A stretch of 5,255 nt of DNA from CAYLJJ01 sp964384025. GTDB lineage: Bacteria > Myxococcota_A > Bradymonadia > UBA7976 > UBA1532. The position numbers and the translations under genes are program-made. Below the pieces are notes generated by a model. The model saw only the letters and a program-made list of their open reading frames with translations, was not told where the DNA came from and did not search any database. The stretch spans positions 1-5,255 of the forward strand of contig CAYLJJ010000198.1 of the NCBI GenBank assembly GCA_964384025.1, read 5' to 3'. The number at the start of each line of letters is the position of its first letter. Within the stretch, counting starts at the first letter, position 1. Below are positions 1 to 5,255 of the stretch, in pieces.

Positions 1-293
1 GGCGAATCTTTTTGTTGATTTTCTGTGAGTCTGCTTGGCTCTTTGTGGTGGGAGTAGCCCTGGGTTTGATATTAGGTCTACCTCTACACTTCTGGTTGGC
101 GACGGTGGGCTTGCCTTTACGGGGTGTAGAGGTCGGTGGGGTTACTTTAGACCGTGGCATTTACCCTGCTTTGACCCCCAGCGCGGTGCTCTGGCTGGGC
201 CTCTCTCTGATCCTCTTGACCTTAGCGGTGGCCTCTGTCACCGCGCTGCGCGCTGCCCTAATTCGACCTGCAGAGGCTTTAAGACATGAGTGA
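1..293 (+). CDS. FtsX/MacB-type ABC transporter permease, C-terminal fragment
   Basis: This is the 3' end of an inner-membrane ABC permease; the gene starts outside the window and the first whole codon is at base 3. Two hydrophobic segments are visible: one early (from about FCESAWLFVVGVALGLILG) and one near the end (about VLWLGLSLILLTLAVASVTA). The protein closes with ALIRPAEALRHE. A pair of helices ending in a P-A-E-A-L-R-type tail is the usual end of FtsX-domain permeases (LolC/LolE/MacB superfamily), which transmit ATPase motion to the periplasm rather than moving substrate through a channel. The loop between the helices (GVTLDRGIYPAL) fits the short extracytoplasmic loop of that domain. 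The stop overlaps the start of the ATPase gene by 8 bases, so the two are almost certainly translationally coupled and form one transporter. The TTG at base 12 is not a real start because the frame is open to the window edge. Substrate unknown. Confidence 0.88.
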   Translation, partial: RIFLLIFCESAWLFVVGVALGLILGLPLHFWLATVGLPLRGVEVGGVTLDRGIYPALTPSAVLWLGLSLILLTLAVASVTALRAALIRPAEALRHE

Positions 294-972
294 TGTGATT
301 CGTTTGGAGGGGGTGCATCGCGAGTATGTGACCCAGGGAGAGACGATCCACGCCTTGGATGGGGTGGATCTCAGCGTCAAAGCAGGGGGCTTCTTGGTCC
401 TGGCCGGACCCTCTGGATCAGGGAAATCAACGATGCTCAACCTGATCGGGGCGCTGGATAAGCCAACACGAGGGGAGATCTATATCGATGGGCACCCCCT
501 CTCCGGCTTAGAGCGGCGGGGGTTGGCGGAGCTGAGGCGGGATCGCATCGGCTTTGTCTTTCAGTCCTATAACCTCATCCCTGTCCTCAGCATCCGTGAG
601 AATGTTGAGTATGTGATGCTCCTCCAGGGGGTCTCTGCTCAGGAGCGCTTAGAGCGCTCTAAGGCGATCTTAGAGGAGCTGGGCCTGGGGAGCATGATGG
701 ATCGTCGTCCAGCGGAGCTGTCGGGCGGGCAGCAGCAGCGGGCGGCGGTGGCTCGCGCGGTGGTAGCGCGCCCCGCTCTGGTCCTGGCCGATGAGCCCAC
801 CGCCAACCTGGACAGCAAGACCAGCAGCGCCCTTATGGACTCGATGATGGAGCTTAATAGGAGTCACGGTACTACCTTTATCTCTTCAACCCACGATCAC
901 GCGCTGATGGAGCGGGCCTCGCGCTTGGTGCTCCTCAAGGATGGTCGCATTGATGAGGATCGCAGCCGATGA
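286..972 (+). CDS. ABC transporter ATP-binding protein, LolD/MacB type
   Basis: Cytoplasmic ATPase subunit of 228 residues, the usual length for LolD-like proteins. All nucleotide-binding motifs are present: Walker A GPSGSGKST (41-49), Q-loop glutamine at 93 in FVFQSYNLIPVLS, signature LSGGQQQR (145-152), Walker B LVLADEPT with catalytic Glu170, D-loop NLDS (174-177) and H-loop His203 in SSTHD. The Q-loop segment FVFQSYNLIP and the LSGGQQQRAAVARA stretch are typical of the LolD/MacB/SalX group that pairs with FtsX-domain permeases. The ATG at 286 is supported by an AGAGG ribosome binding site 9 bases upstream (272-276). It overlaps the upstream permease by 8 bases and the downstream barrel gene by 4 bases (ATGA). 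The catalytic site looks intact, so the transporter should be active. The family is clear; the transported substrate (lipoprotein, lipid, peptide or drug) cannot be read from the ATPase. Confidence 0.96.
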   Translation: MSDVIRLEGVHREYVTQGETIHALDGVDLSVKAGGFLVLAGPSGSGKSTMLNLIGALDKPTRGEIYIDGHPLSGLERRGLAELRRDRIGFVFQSYNLIPVLSIRENVEYVMLLQGVSAQERLERSKAILEELGLGSMMDRRPAELSGGQQQRAAVARAVVARPALVLADEPTANLDSKTSSALMDSMMELNRSHGTTFISSTHDHALMERASRLVLLKDGRIDEDRSR

Positions 973-2123
973 GGAGCTCCGCCCTTCTCTTCGCGATGCT
1001 GGCTCCTCTCAGCCTCGCTCGGGGAGAGAGCCCGGTGGAGTTGGAGGGCAGCTTGCGCAGCTTTGCGTTACTGAGCAAGGGAGAGCAGGGCTTTGGGCCC
1101 TTTAAACAGGAGGTTGATGAAGCCCTCTCCCTCAACCGAGCACGGCTTGGGCTGCGCGCTTGGCTTGGAGAGAGCCTGGAGTTTCAGATCGCCTTAGATG
1201 GAGCCTCAGCTCAGGGTGGGGGGATGGGGCAGAGCCTCGCCCTGGGCCGTGACAGCGATCTACGCCTCCGTCCGCTCTCTCAGGAACACCTGGGTGACAA
1301 CTATCAAGGAGTCGCGAGCCTAGACCGCCTCTATCTGCTCTGGGGCAGCCCACATCTAGAGATTCGCCTGGGCCGTCAAGCGATCGGTCATGGCAGCGAG
1401 CGCCTCTTTAACACGACCGATCTCTTCGCGCCCCCTGCGGGCTATGACCTGGACACAGAGTATAAGCGGGGAGTGGATGCCCTGCGCCTGATTCTACCGT
1501 TAGGGGATCTCAGCGAGCTGGAGTTAATGGCTGTGGGCCACGACGGACCTGCCGCTGAGGCCCTCTACCTCTTGCGGGCTCGCAGCACCTTTGGAGGCAT
1601 CGATCTCTCTCTCTTGGCGGGCTCAAGCTATGCAGAGGCCAGCCTCGGCCTTGATCTTCAGGGAGAGCTTGGGGGTTCAGGTTGGTATGCGGGCTTCTTC
1701 TCTCGTCCAGGGCTGAGGGATGAGTCCTTAGAGACCCTTCGGGGGACCTTGGGCCTCAGCCACAAATGGAGGGATCTCAGCATCACCGCGGAGGCCCACT
1801 ACAACGGCGCTGGTGAGGCGAAAAGGGAGGATTACCTTAAGACTCACCAGCGCCTAGAGTACCAAGTCTCTGAGGCCGCCTTTATGGGCAAGCTCTATGG
1901 AGGTCTAGCCCTCGATTATGAGTGGAGCGCCCTGATCCACCCCAGCTTAGCTTGGTTTCAAAACGCCTTAGATGGCTCCACGCTGTTGGCTCCAGGGCTG
2001 CGATGGGATCTGGGGCAGGAGACCACGCTTCAGTGTGGGGCGATGCTGGGTTTGGGAGAGGATGAAAGCGAGTTTGGGATGCTTCCTCAGCTCTACCATG
2101 GCAGCCTCCGCGTCTATTTCTAA
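969..2123 (+). CDS. Outer-membrane beta-barrel protein, alginate-export/porin-like
   Basis: A 384-residue protein with a short Sec signal peptide (about residues 1-19; likely cleavage after ALA-type motif A17-R18-G19, before E20). The body alternates polar and hydrophobic residues in short strands, is rich in Gly, Leu and Tyr, and ends in SLRVYF with a terminal phenylalanine, the usual outer-membrane barrel insertion signal. A distinctive block lies at 133-174: RLGRQ, then HGSERLFNTTDLFAPP, then YKRGVDALRL. This arrangement (LGRQ, G..RLFN.TDLF, RGVDALR) resembles barrels of the alginate-export and DUF1302-like groups; that assignment is from memory of the motif. Start ATG overlaps the ATPase stop (ATGA), with GAGG 10 bases upstream (955-958). 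The tight coupling suggests the barrel is the outer-membrane partner or end point of the FtsX-type transporter. This role is inferred from position, not shown by the sequence. Confidence 0.87.
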   Translation: MRSSALLFAMLAPLSLARGESPVELEGSLRSFALLSKGEQGFGPFKQEVDEALSLNRARLGLRAWLGESLEFQIALDGASAQGGGMGQSLALGRDSDLRLRPLSQEHLGDNYQGVASLDRLYLLWGSPHLEIRLGRQAIGHGSERLFNTTDLFAPPAGYDLDTEYKRGVDALRLILPLGDLSELELMAVGHDGPAAEALYLLRARSTFGGIDLSLLAGSSYAEASLGLDLQGELGGSGWYAGFFSRPGLRDESLETLRGTLGLSHKWRDLSITAEAHYNGAGEAKREDYLKTHQRLEYQVSEAAFMGKLYGGLALDYEWSALIHPSLAWFQNALDGSTLLAPGLRWDLGQETTLQCGAMLGLGEDESEFGMLPQLYHGSLRVYF

Positions 2124-2220
2124 GAGATCTTATTTCAGGATCAAGGTGCCACTCTCCTAGCTTGTACAGCGAGATGCTGCTTTTATCTCTAGCCTAATTT
2201 GAAGAGGCTTTGGAGATTGG
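2124..2220 (+). promoter_or_regulatory. Intergenic spacer with ribosome binding site for the MFS gene
   Basis: This 97-base spacer separates the ABC/barrel operon from the transporter gene and is the only sizeable gap between genes in the left part of the window. GGAG at 2212-2215 sits 5 bases before the ATG at 2221 and decides that start over the in-frame ATG at 2251. A TTGTAC at 2162-2167 could be a -35 box, but no good -10 follows at 16-18 bases (TATCTC or TTATCT at best), so a promoter here is only possible. No hairpin followed by a T-run was found, so read-through from the upstream operon cannot be excluded. Confidence 0.45.
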
Positions 2221-3504
2221 ATGACAACAGAAGCGTCTGAGAACAAGAGGATGACCTACTGGCGGATCAAGGTGATCACCGCGACCTGGCTCTCCTATGC
2301 AGGGTTCTACTTCTGTCGAAAAGCTTTCGGCATCGTCAAACCCCTGCTCAAAAGTGATTATAACTTCACAGATCTAGAGTTGGCCCATATCTGGGCAGCC
2401 TACCTCCTGGCCTATATGTTGGGGCAGTTCCTCACGGCAGGTCTGGGGCGTAAGTTTGCTTGTCGCAGCCTGCTCTTAGCCGGAATGATGGGCTCCCTGA
2501 TCGTCAATGGCCTTGTGGGTTTCACCATCACGGGTGGAGTCGCCGCCTTCTGGTGGCTCCTGCTCTTCTTTGCCCTCAACGGTTTCGCGCAATCGACAGG
2601 CTGGCCAGGAAACGTAGGGCTCTTGGCAAAATGGAGTCGTCGAGAGGAGCGAGGGCGTCTGATGGCGGTCTGGGCCACCTGTTATATGATCGGCAGCATC
2701 CTCGCCAAGCATTTTGCTGCTCTGATGCTGGCTTGGTTGGGGCTGGCTTGGTCCTTTTGGGGAGCCAGCCTTATTCTCCTGGCGGTCTGGGCCATCTTCT
2801 ACTTCTTTGGACAGGAGCGCCCCGAGGATGTGGGGCTCTCTCCTCTGGTGGAGGAGATTGAGATTGAACTCCCCGAAGGACAAGAGGCGCCTGAAGGGGC
2901 CTCACTCAAGGGAGTCTTTCAGCTTGTCATCATGGTGGGCCTGCTCTATTTCTGCTTTAAGTTCATGCGTTATGCCCTGGACAGCTGGGGTCCTATGCTG
3001 ATTAAGGAAAGCTTTACAGATCTAAGCGTGGCTACAGCGGGGCACCTCTCTACAGTCTTCGATTGGGTGGGCTTCTTGGGGGTCGTGGTCGCTGGCTTCG
3101 CTTCTGATAAGCTCTTTTGCAGCCAAAGGATGCCGGTGGTCGCGATCATGACCATCGGGATGTGTATTGTCACTGGCTTCTGGTGGATCTATGGCCGCGA
3201 GAGCATCTGGCTCTTTATCACCGCCATCGGCCTCATCGGTTTCACCATGATGGGACCTGACTCTCTGCTCTCAGGAACCATCGCCATGGATATCAGCACC
3301 AAGGAGGGCGCCATCGTCGCCAGCGGCATCATCAACGGCCTGGGCTCCATCGGCCCCATCGTTCAAGAGGAAGCGGTGGGCTATATCAAGCAGCATTGGG
3401 GCAACGAGAGCGTCTTCGCTCTGCTCTTTGGCATCAGCCTCCTCGCTGTCGTTGGGGTCAACCTCTTTTGGTGGCGAACACGACGGCGTGGGATGGCCCT
3501 TTAA
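2221..3504 (+). CDS. MFS transporter, organophosphate:phosphate antiporter (OPA) family
   Basis: A 427-residue inner-membrane protein with about 12 hydrophobic segments, close to the family size (GlpT, UhpT and UhpC are 440-463). Family marks: FYFCRKAFGIVKP (30-41), LNGFAQSTGWP (119-129) followed by KWSRREERG and a WATCYMIGS stretch, GQERPEDVGLSP (197-208) before the central loop, FMRYALDSWGP (248-258), and a C-terminal GPDSLLSG...INGLGSIGP block (345-379). Arg33 and Arg250 match by position the two phosphate-binding arginines of GlpT. The GlpT histidine that lies in its W-N-T-S-H-N-I-G stretch is a tyrosine here (Y155), so the substrate may differ; SLC37-type sequences also vary at this site. 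Expected role: exchange of a phosphorylated organic compound for phosphate across the inner membrane. The chosen ATG has a GGAG ribosome binding site. The next gene starts 2 bases after the stop. UhpC-like sensing is an alternative, but no uhpAB genes are visible. Confidence 0.9.
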   Translation: MTTEASENKRMTYWRIKVITATWLSYAGFYFCRKAFGIVKPLLKSDYNFTDLELAHIWAAYLLAYMLGQFLTAGLGRKFACRSLLLAGMMGSLIVNGLVGFTITGGVAAFWWLLLFFALNGFAQSTGWPGNVGLLAKWSRREERGRLMAVWATCYMIGSILAKHFAALMLAWLGLAWSFWGASLILLAVWAIFYFFGQERPEDVGLSPLVEEIEIELPEGQEAPEGASLKGVFQLVIMVGLLYFCFKFMRYALDSWGPMLIKESFTDLSVATAGHLSTVFDWVGFLGVVVAGFASDKLFCSQRMPVVAIMTIGMCIVTGFWWIYGRESIWLFITAIGLIGFTMMGPDSLLSGTIAMDISTKEGAIVASGIINGLGSIGPIVQEEAVGYIKQHWGNESVFALLFGISLLAVVGVNLFWWRTRRRGMAL

Positions 3505-3506
3505 GT

Positions 3507-4391
3507 ATGGAAGTATCCAGCGCTCAGCCCCTCCCCTTTGGGAGCAGGTTCAGCTTGGAGGGCTCATCGGAGCGAGTTCATCTTCAAGCCAGTTGGAGCC
3601 CCACCATCTCCAAGAGTGTTGCGCGATTCTGGACCAAGTTCTGCTTTCTCTTACTCCTCACCGCTGCTCCGATCTCTTGGTCTTTTGGCCTCATCATCGG
3701 GATCTCGATCTCAATCTCTCTGGGTTTTCTCCTGTTGATCGGTCTTGTATTCCTTGGGCAGATATGGGCTTTTGAGGGCCAAGTGCTGCTCGATCCTCTC
3801 TCTATCGAGATCTTTAAAGGAGGCGGCCTCACCATTGATGGCATCTCGCTCTCTCAGCGCCAAAACTTGAAGATTTTTATCAGTCGGCATTCCTCATCAA
3901 ACGACGATGATGACAACTTCAGCGTCGATCTCATCAGCCCTCAACTCTTTATTCAGTTGGATAGTTTTCAGACCGCGAGGCTCGCACAGCAATTTGCTCG
4001 TAGCTTCTCCGCTTGGCTGGAGCCTGAACCTCTCCTTGAGCTTAAGCCACGCTCTCCTTCGCCCTTCCCAATAAGCCCGTTTGTCTGGGTATTCCTCCTG
4101 GGCTCTCTGTTCTCTGCCCCGCTCTCGTTTCTACCGTTGCTCTTAGAGCTCCAAGTGCCTGCTCTAGAGGGCCTGCTCTGTGCACTGCTCTTAGCGGGCA
4201 TCAGCCTCCTCTTCAGCCTGATCTTTAGTTGGATCCTCCGCCGTAGGCTACGCCACCACCTGAAGAGAGAATATGGTATTGTCAAGAATGGAGCTTCTGA
4301 GAACAGATCAAAACTGGCGGAGAGTTTAATAGTACTAGATTCTAATATTTTGTGTTTGAGTTCCACGCTACAGCGGCACCAAAAAATCTGA
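3507..4391 (+). CDS. Unrecognised four-helix membrane protein; 3' end possibly replaced
   Basis: I do not recognise this 294-residue protein. Hydrophobic segments lie at about 42-58, 61-85, 191-212 and 217-241, so two helical hairpins flank a soluble middle region (about 88-185) containing an acidic NDDDDN run (132-137). The middle ends in LDSFQTARLAQQFARSF, which resembles the closing helix of small PH-like domains in bacterial membrane proteins; this is a weak resemblance. A basic stretch RRRLRHHLKR (245-254) follows the last helix. The ATG at 3507 lies 2 bases after the MFS stop, with only a weak GGGATGG ribosome binding site (3490-3496), so translation probably depends on coupling to the transporter gene. 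Longer in-frame starts (from 3396) would run inside the transporter gene and are unlikely. From about residue 256 the codons turn AT-rich and the tail looks unrelated to the rest, suggesting that the native C-terminus was lost by recombination or frameshift. Confidence 0.72.
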   Translation: MEVSSAQPLPFGSRFSLEGSSERVHLQASWSPTISKSVARFWTKFCFLLLLTAAPISWSFGLIIGISISISLGFLLLIGLVFLGQIWAFEGQVLLDPLSIEIFKGGGLTIDGISLSQRQNLKIFISRHSSSNDDDDNFSVDLISPQLFIQLDSFQTARLAQQFARSFSAWLEPEPLLELKPRSPSPFPISPFVWVFLLGSLFSAPLSFLPLLLELQVPALEGLLCALLLAGISLLFSLIFSWILRRRLRHHLKREYGIVKNGASENRSKLAESLIVLDSNILCLSSTLQRHQKI

Positions 4392-4428
4392 TCCAGTGGG
4401 AACAACATCATCTTGGTATCTTGGGCAA

Positions 4429-4754
4429 AGAATCAGCAAGAAGACGGCTTTATCGGGATTATCTCCGTTCTGCTCCTGGCTGGTTTTTGCAAACCTGCCT
4501 ATTCAGAGCCTGACATGGAAGAAAAAACACTCCTGCGTCCAGAAGGCAATAAGATAGAGTTCGAATAGTTGGGAGTACCAACCATCAAGCAGGTGGTGTC
4601 CGCGGCACAGGAGTTGATCAAACTAGCTGTAACACATCTGCCAGAAATCTTTTAGATGGCGCATATCATGGAAAACGCCTGGTATGAAATGGTTCACTAT
4701 AGGGGCCGGAACCGAAGCTTGCGAAGCGCAAAAATAGTGTGGGGGAGCGAATAA
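4429..4754 (+). pseudogene. Possible decayed gene for a small secreted protein
   Basis: Reading from 4443 in the same frame as the preceding gene gives GFIGIISVLLLAGFCKPAYS, which looks like the hydrophobic core and cleavage site of a signal peptide. It continues as EPDMEEKTLLRPEGNKIEFE, a TAG stop (4566-4568), LGVPTIKQVVSAAQELIKLA with THLPEIF close behind, a second TAG (4653-4655), then MAHIMENAWYEMVHYRGRNR and a final TAA (4752-4754). The pieces between stops have protein-like composition. Both breaks are TAG codons, one substitution from CAG (Gln). The basic start expected of a signal peptide (RISKKTALS) appears in another frame at 4429-4455, suggesting an indel near 4455. No homologue is recognised, so the function is unknown. 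The frame could also be open by chance; another frame (4346-4510) is open over part of it. Confidence 0.3.
4691..4739 (+). repeat. Nested inverted repeats (possible RNA structure)
   Basis: CACTAT at 4695-4700 is complementary to ATAGTG at 4734-4739. Inside it, GCTT (4717-4720) pairs with AAGC (4724-4727) around a GCG loop. An alternative pairing, GGTTC (4691-4695) with GAACC (4709-4713), competes with the outer stem. CGAAGC is also directly repeated (4713-4718 and 4722-4727). The stems are short and separated by unpaired bases, so this may be chance. There is no T-run, so it is not a standard terminator. Confidence 0.3.
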
Positions 4755-4955
4755 CCACCTAAACCTATGGACATGATCTGGGTTTTCTCAATTTTTGATT
4801 ATTTGTGAATAAAAGTGAAAATAGCGATTGGATTATCTGGAGAGGATATCTGTCCCTGATGAAAATACCGGATCGATGAGTAATCACGGTGGTTTAGCTT
4901 TATTCCTGGAGTGGACCTGTTTTCTAGGCTTTCTTCTGCTCCATTGAAACATGCA

Positions 4956-5132
4956 TCAATTCGTTTTTGTTGCGTTTATGGTGCAACGTGTTTTCAGCTT
5001 CTCCTGAGCCCTCAGTTCCCTTCTCCTGCTCGATGAGCTGCTCTCCTGAGCCTCCTCAGCCTGGGCCTTTCCACCGACAGCCCCAGCAGATTTTGAACGG
5101 TGGCTGGAGCGGCGAGAGTTCAGGTCGCTCAT
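4956..5132 (-). CDS. Hypothetical small basic, Ser/Arg-rich ORF, doubtful
   Basis: This 58-codon minus-strand ORF starts MSDLNSRRSSHRSKSAG, has a run of five serines (31-35) followed by RRRELRAQEKLK, and ends CTINATKTN. It has no hydrophobic segment and looks disordered in its first half and possibly helical in the middle. The upstream frame closes quickly, so the ATG at 5132 is the only ATG start; the nearest purine-rich sequence (AAAGGG) is about 14 bases away, too far for a good ribosome binding site. The last codons run into the AT-rich block, as if a longer gene had been cut off. The opposite strand is also open over much of this stretch without a good start. It may be a real small protein, the 5' remnant of a larger gene, or chance. 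The start codon sits at the centre of a palindrome. Confidence 0.2.
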   Translation of the reverse strand: MSDLNSRRSSHRSKSAGAVGGKAQAEEAQESSSSSRRRELRAQEKLKTRCTINATKTN

Positions 5133-5145
5133 GAGTGATCTGAAC
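5118..5145. repeat. 28-bp near-perfect palindrome
   Basis: The arms begin GTTCAG (5118-5123) and end CTGAAC (5140-5145), with a perfect CTCATGAG core (5128-5135). Twelve of the fourteen base pairs match. In plus-strand RNA the two mismatches become G-U wobbles, so a continuous stem of about 12 pairs with a CAUG loop could form. No T-run follows (CCTTTAGAG), so it is not a typical intrinsic terminator. It could be an operator for a dimeric regulator, an RNA hairpin or a recombination or target site. Confidence 0.65.
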
Positions 5146-5255
5146 CCTTTAGAGTGAACCCAGGCTACTTCAGCGCAAGATTTCTAAATTTCTGTTTCCT
5201 TTAGAGCCTGTTGTGAACCTGGCATAGCTTGAGCCCTGAGGAGGGATTCCGGCAT

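Larger units (their letters stand above)
4392..5255. other. 864-base region without an intact convincing gene
   Basis: The plus-strand operon ends at 4391 and no long ORF follows. Base composition drops (34% GC in the counted stretch 4761-4860, against roughly 55-65% in the genes) and then rises again from about 4990. The region holds the possible gene fossil, nested inverted repeats, a short minus-strand ORF and a palindrome, each listed separately. No tRNA, rRNA, CRISPR repeats, transposase motif or clear terminator was recognised. On the minus strand, 24 codons are open from the window's right edge to a TAG at 5184-5186; this could be the end of a gene lying further right, but there is nothing to support it. 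Confidence 0.6.

Noticed and set aside
2460..2883. Long ORFs in other frames (plus 2460-2861, minus 2476-2883) inside the transporter gene
   Set aside because: The OPA family motifs run continuously through the main frame here, so these are overlap shadows.
3396..3506. Extended start at 3396 for the four-helix protein
   Set aside because: This would overlap the transporter's conserved C-terminus by more than 100 bases and adds a non-protein-like Arg/Trp-rich stretch; ATG 3507 fits the operon spacing.
3701..3718. Six-base near-tandem repeat GATCTC GATCTC AATCTC
   Set aside because: It lies inside a membrane helix and simply encodes an Ile-Ser run (ISISIS); probably coding composition, not a functional repeat.
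3968..4411. 147-codon minus-strand ORF opposite the four-helix protein gene
   Set aside because: It is Arg/Ser-rich antisense shadow sequence with no domain or ribosome binding site; the plus-strand frame encodes coherent membrane helices directly coupled to the MFS gene.
4346..4513. Open stretch in a second frame (QWEQHHLGILGKESARRRLY and onward)
   Set aside because: It lacks an ATG and ribosome binding site, ends at 4511-4513, and competes with the signal-peptide-like frame; kept only as a reason for doubt about the fossil.
4691..4739. Integron attC site or intrinsic terminator
   Set aside because: The conserved attC ends (GTTRRRY / RYYYAAC) are not present and there is no T-run after the stems.
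5184..5255. Minus-strand open frame running in from the right edge
   Set aside because: Only 24 codons to the stop and no recognisable motif, so a gene end cannot be supported.

Overview
The window reads as chromosomal DNA from a Gram-negative bacterium. The evidence is an outer-membrane beta-barrel gene with a signal peptide and a C-terminal phenylalanine, next to an inner-membrane FtsX/LolD-type ABC transporter. The genes are GC-rich (roughly 55-65% in lines counted by hand), tightly packed and all on the plus strand. A deltaproteobacterial-type lineage (Myxococcota, Bdellovibrionota or similar) would fit, but the sequence does not settle the taxonomy.

Layout: (1) 1-293 is the 3' end of an FtsX/MacB-type ABC permease. 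(2) 286-972 is its LolD/MacB-type ATPase, overlapping the permease by 8 bases. (3) 969-2123 is an outer-membrane beta-barrel protein whose ATG overlaps the ATPase stop (ATGA). These three look like one operon and probably one cell-envelope transport machine: an inner-membrane mechanotransmission-type ABC transporter with a dedicated outer-membrane partner. (4) 2221-3504 is an organophosphate:phosphate antiporter (OPA) family MFS transporter, preceded by a 97-base spacer and a good ribosome binding site. (5) 3507-4391 begins 2 bases after the MFS stop and encodes an unrecognised four-helix membrane protein, probably co-translated with the transporter.

From about 4265 onward the character changes. 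The last ~35 codons of gene 5 become AT-rich and unlike the rest of the protein. The 864 bases from 4392 to 5255 hold no intact convincing gene. Within them I see what may be the fossil of a small secreted-protein gene (about 4429-4754, broken by two TAG stops and a likely frameshift), nested inverted repeats (4691-4739), an AT-rich block (about 4780-4870), a weak 58-codon minus-strand ORF (4956-5132) and a 28-bp near-perfect palindrome (5118-5145) centred on that ORF's start codon. This looks like an old recombination scar or gene graveyard next to a conserved operon.

I did not find a clearly new system. The best second looks are the ABC-plus-barrel operon, the OPA transporter paired with the four-helix protein, and the palindrome and fossil region at the right end.
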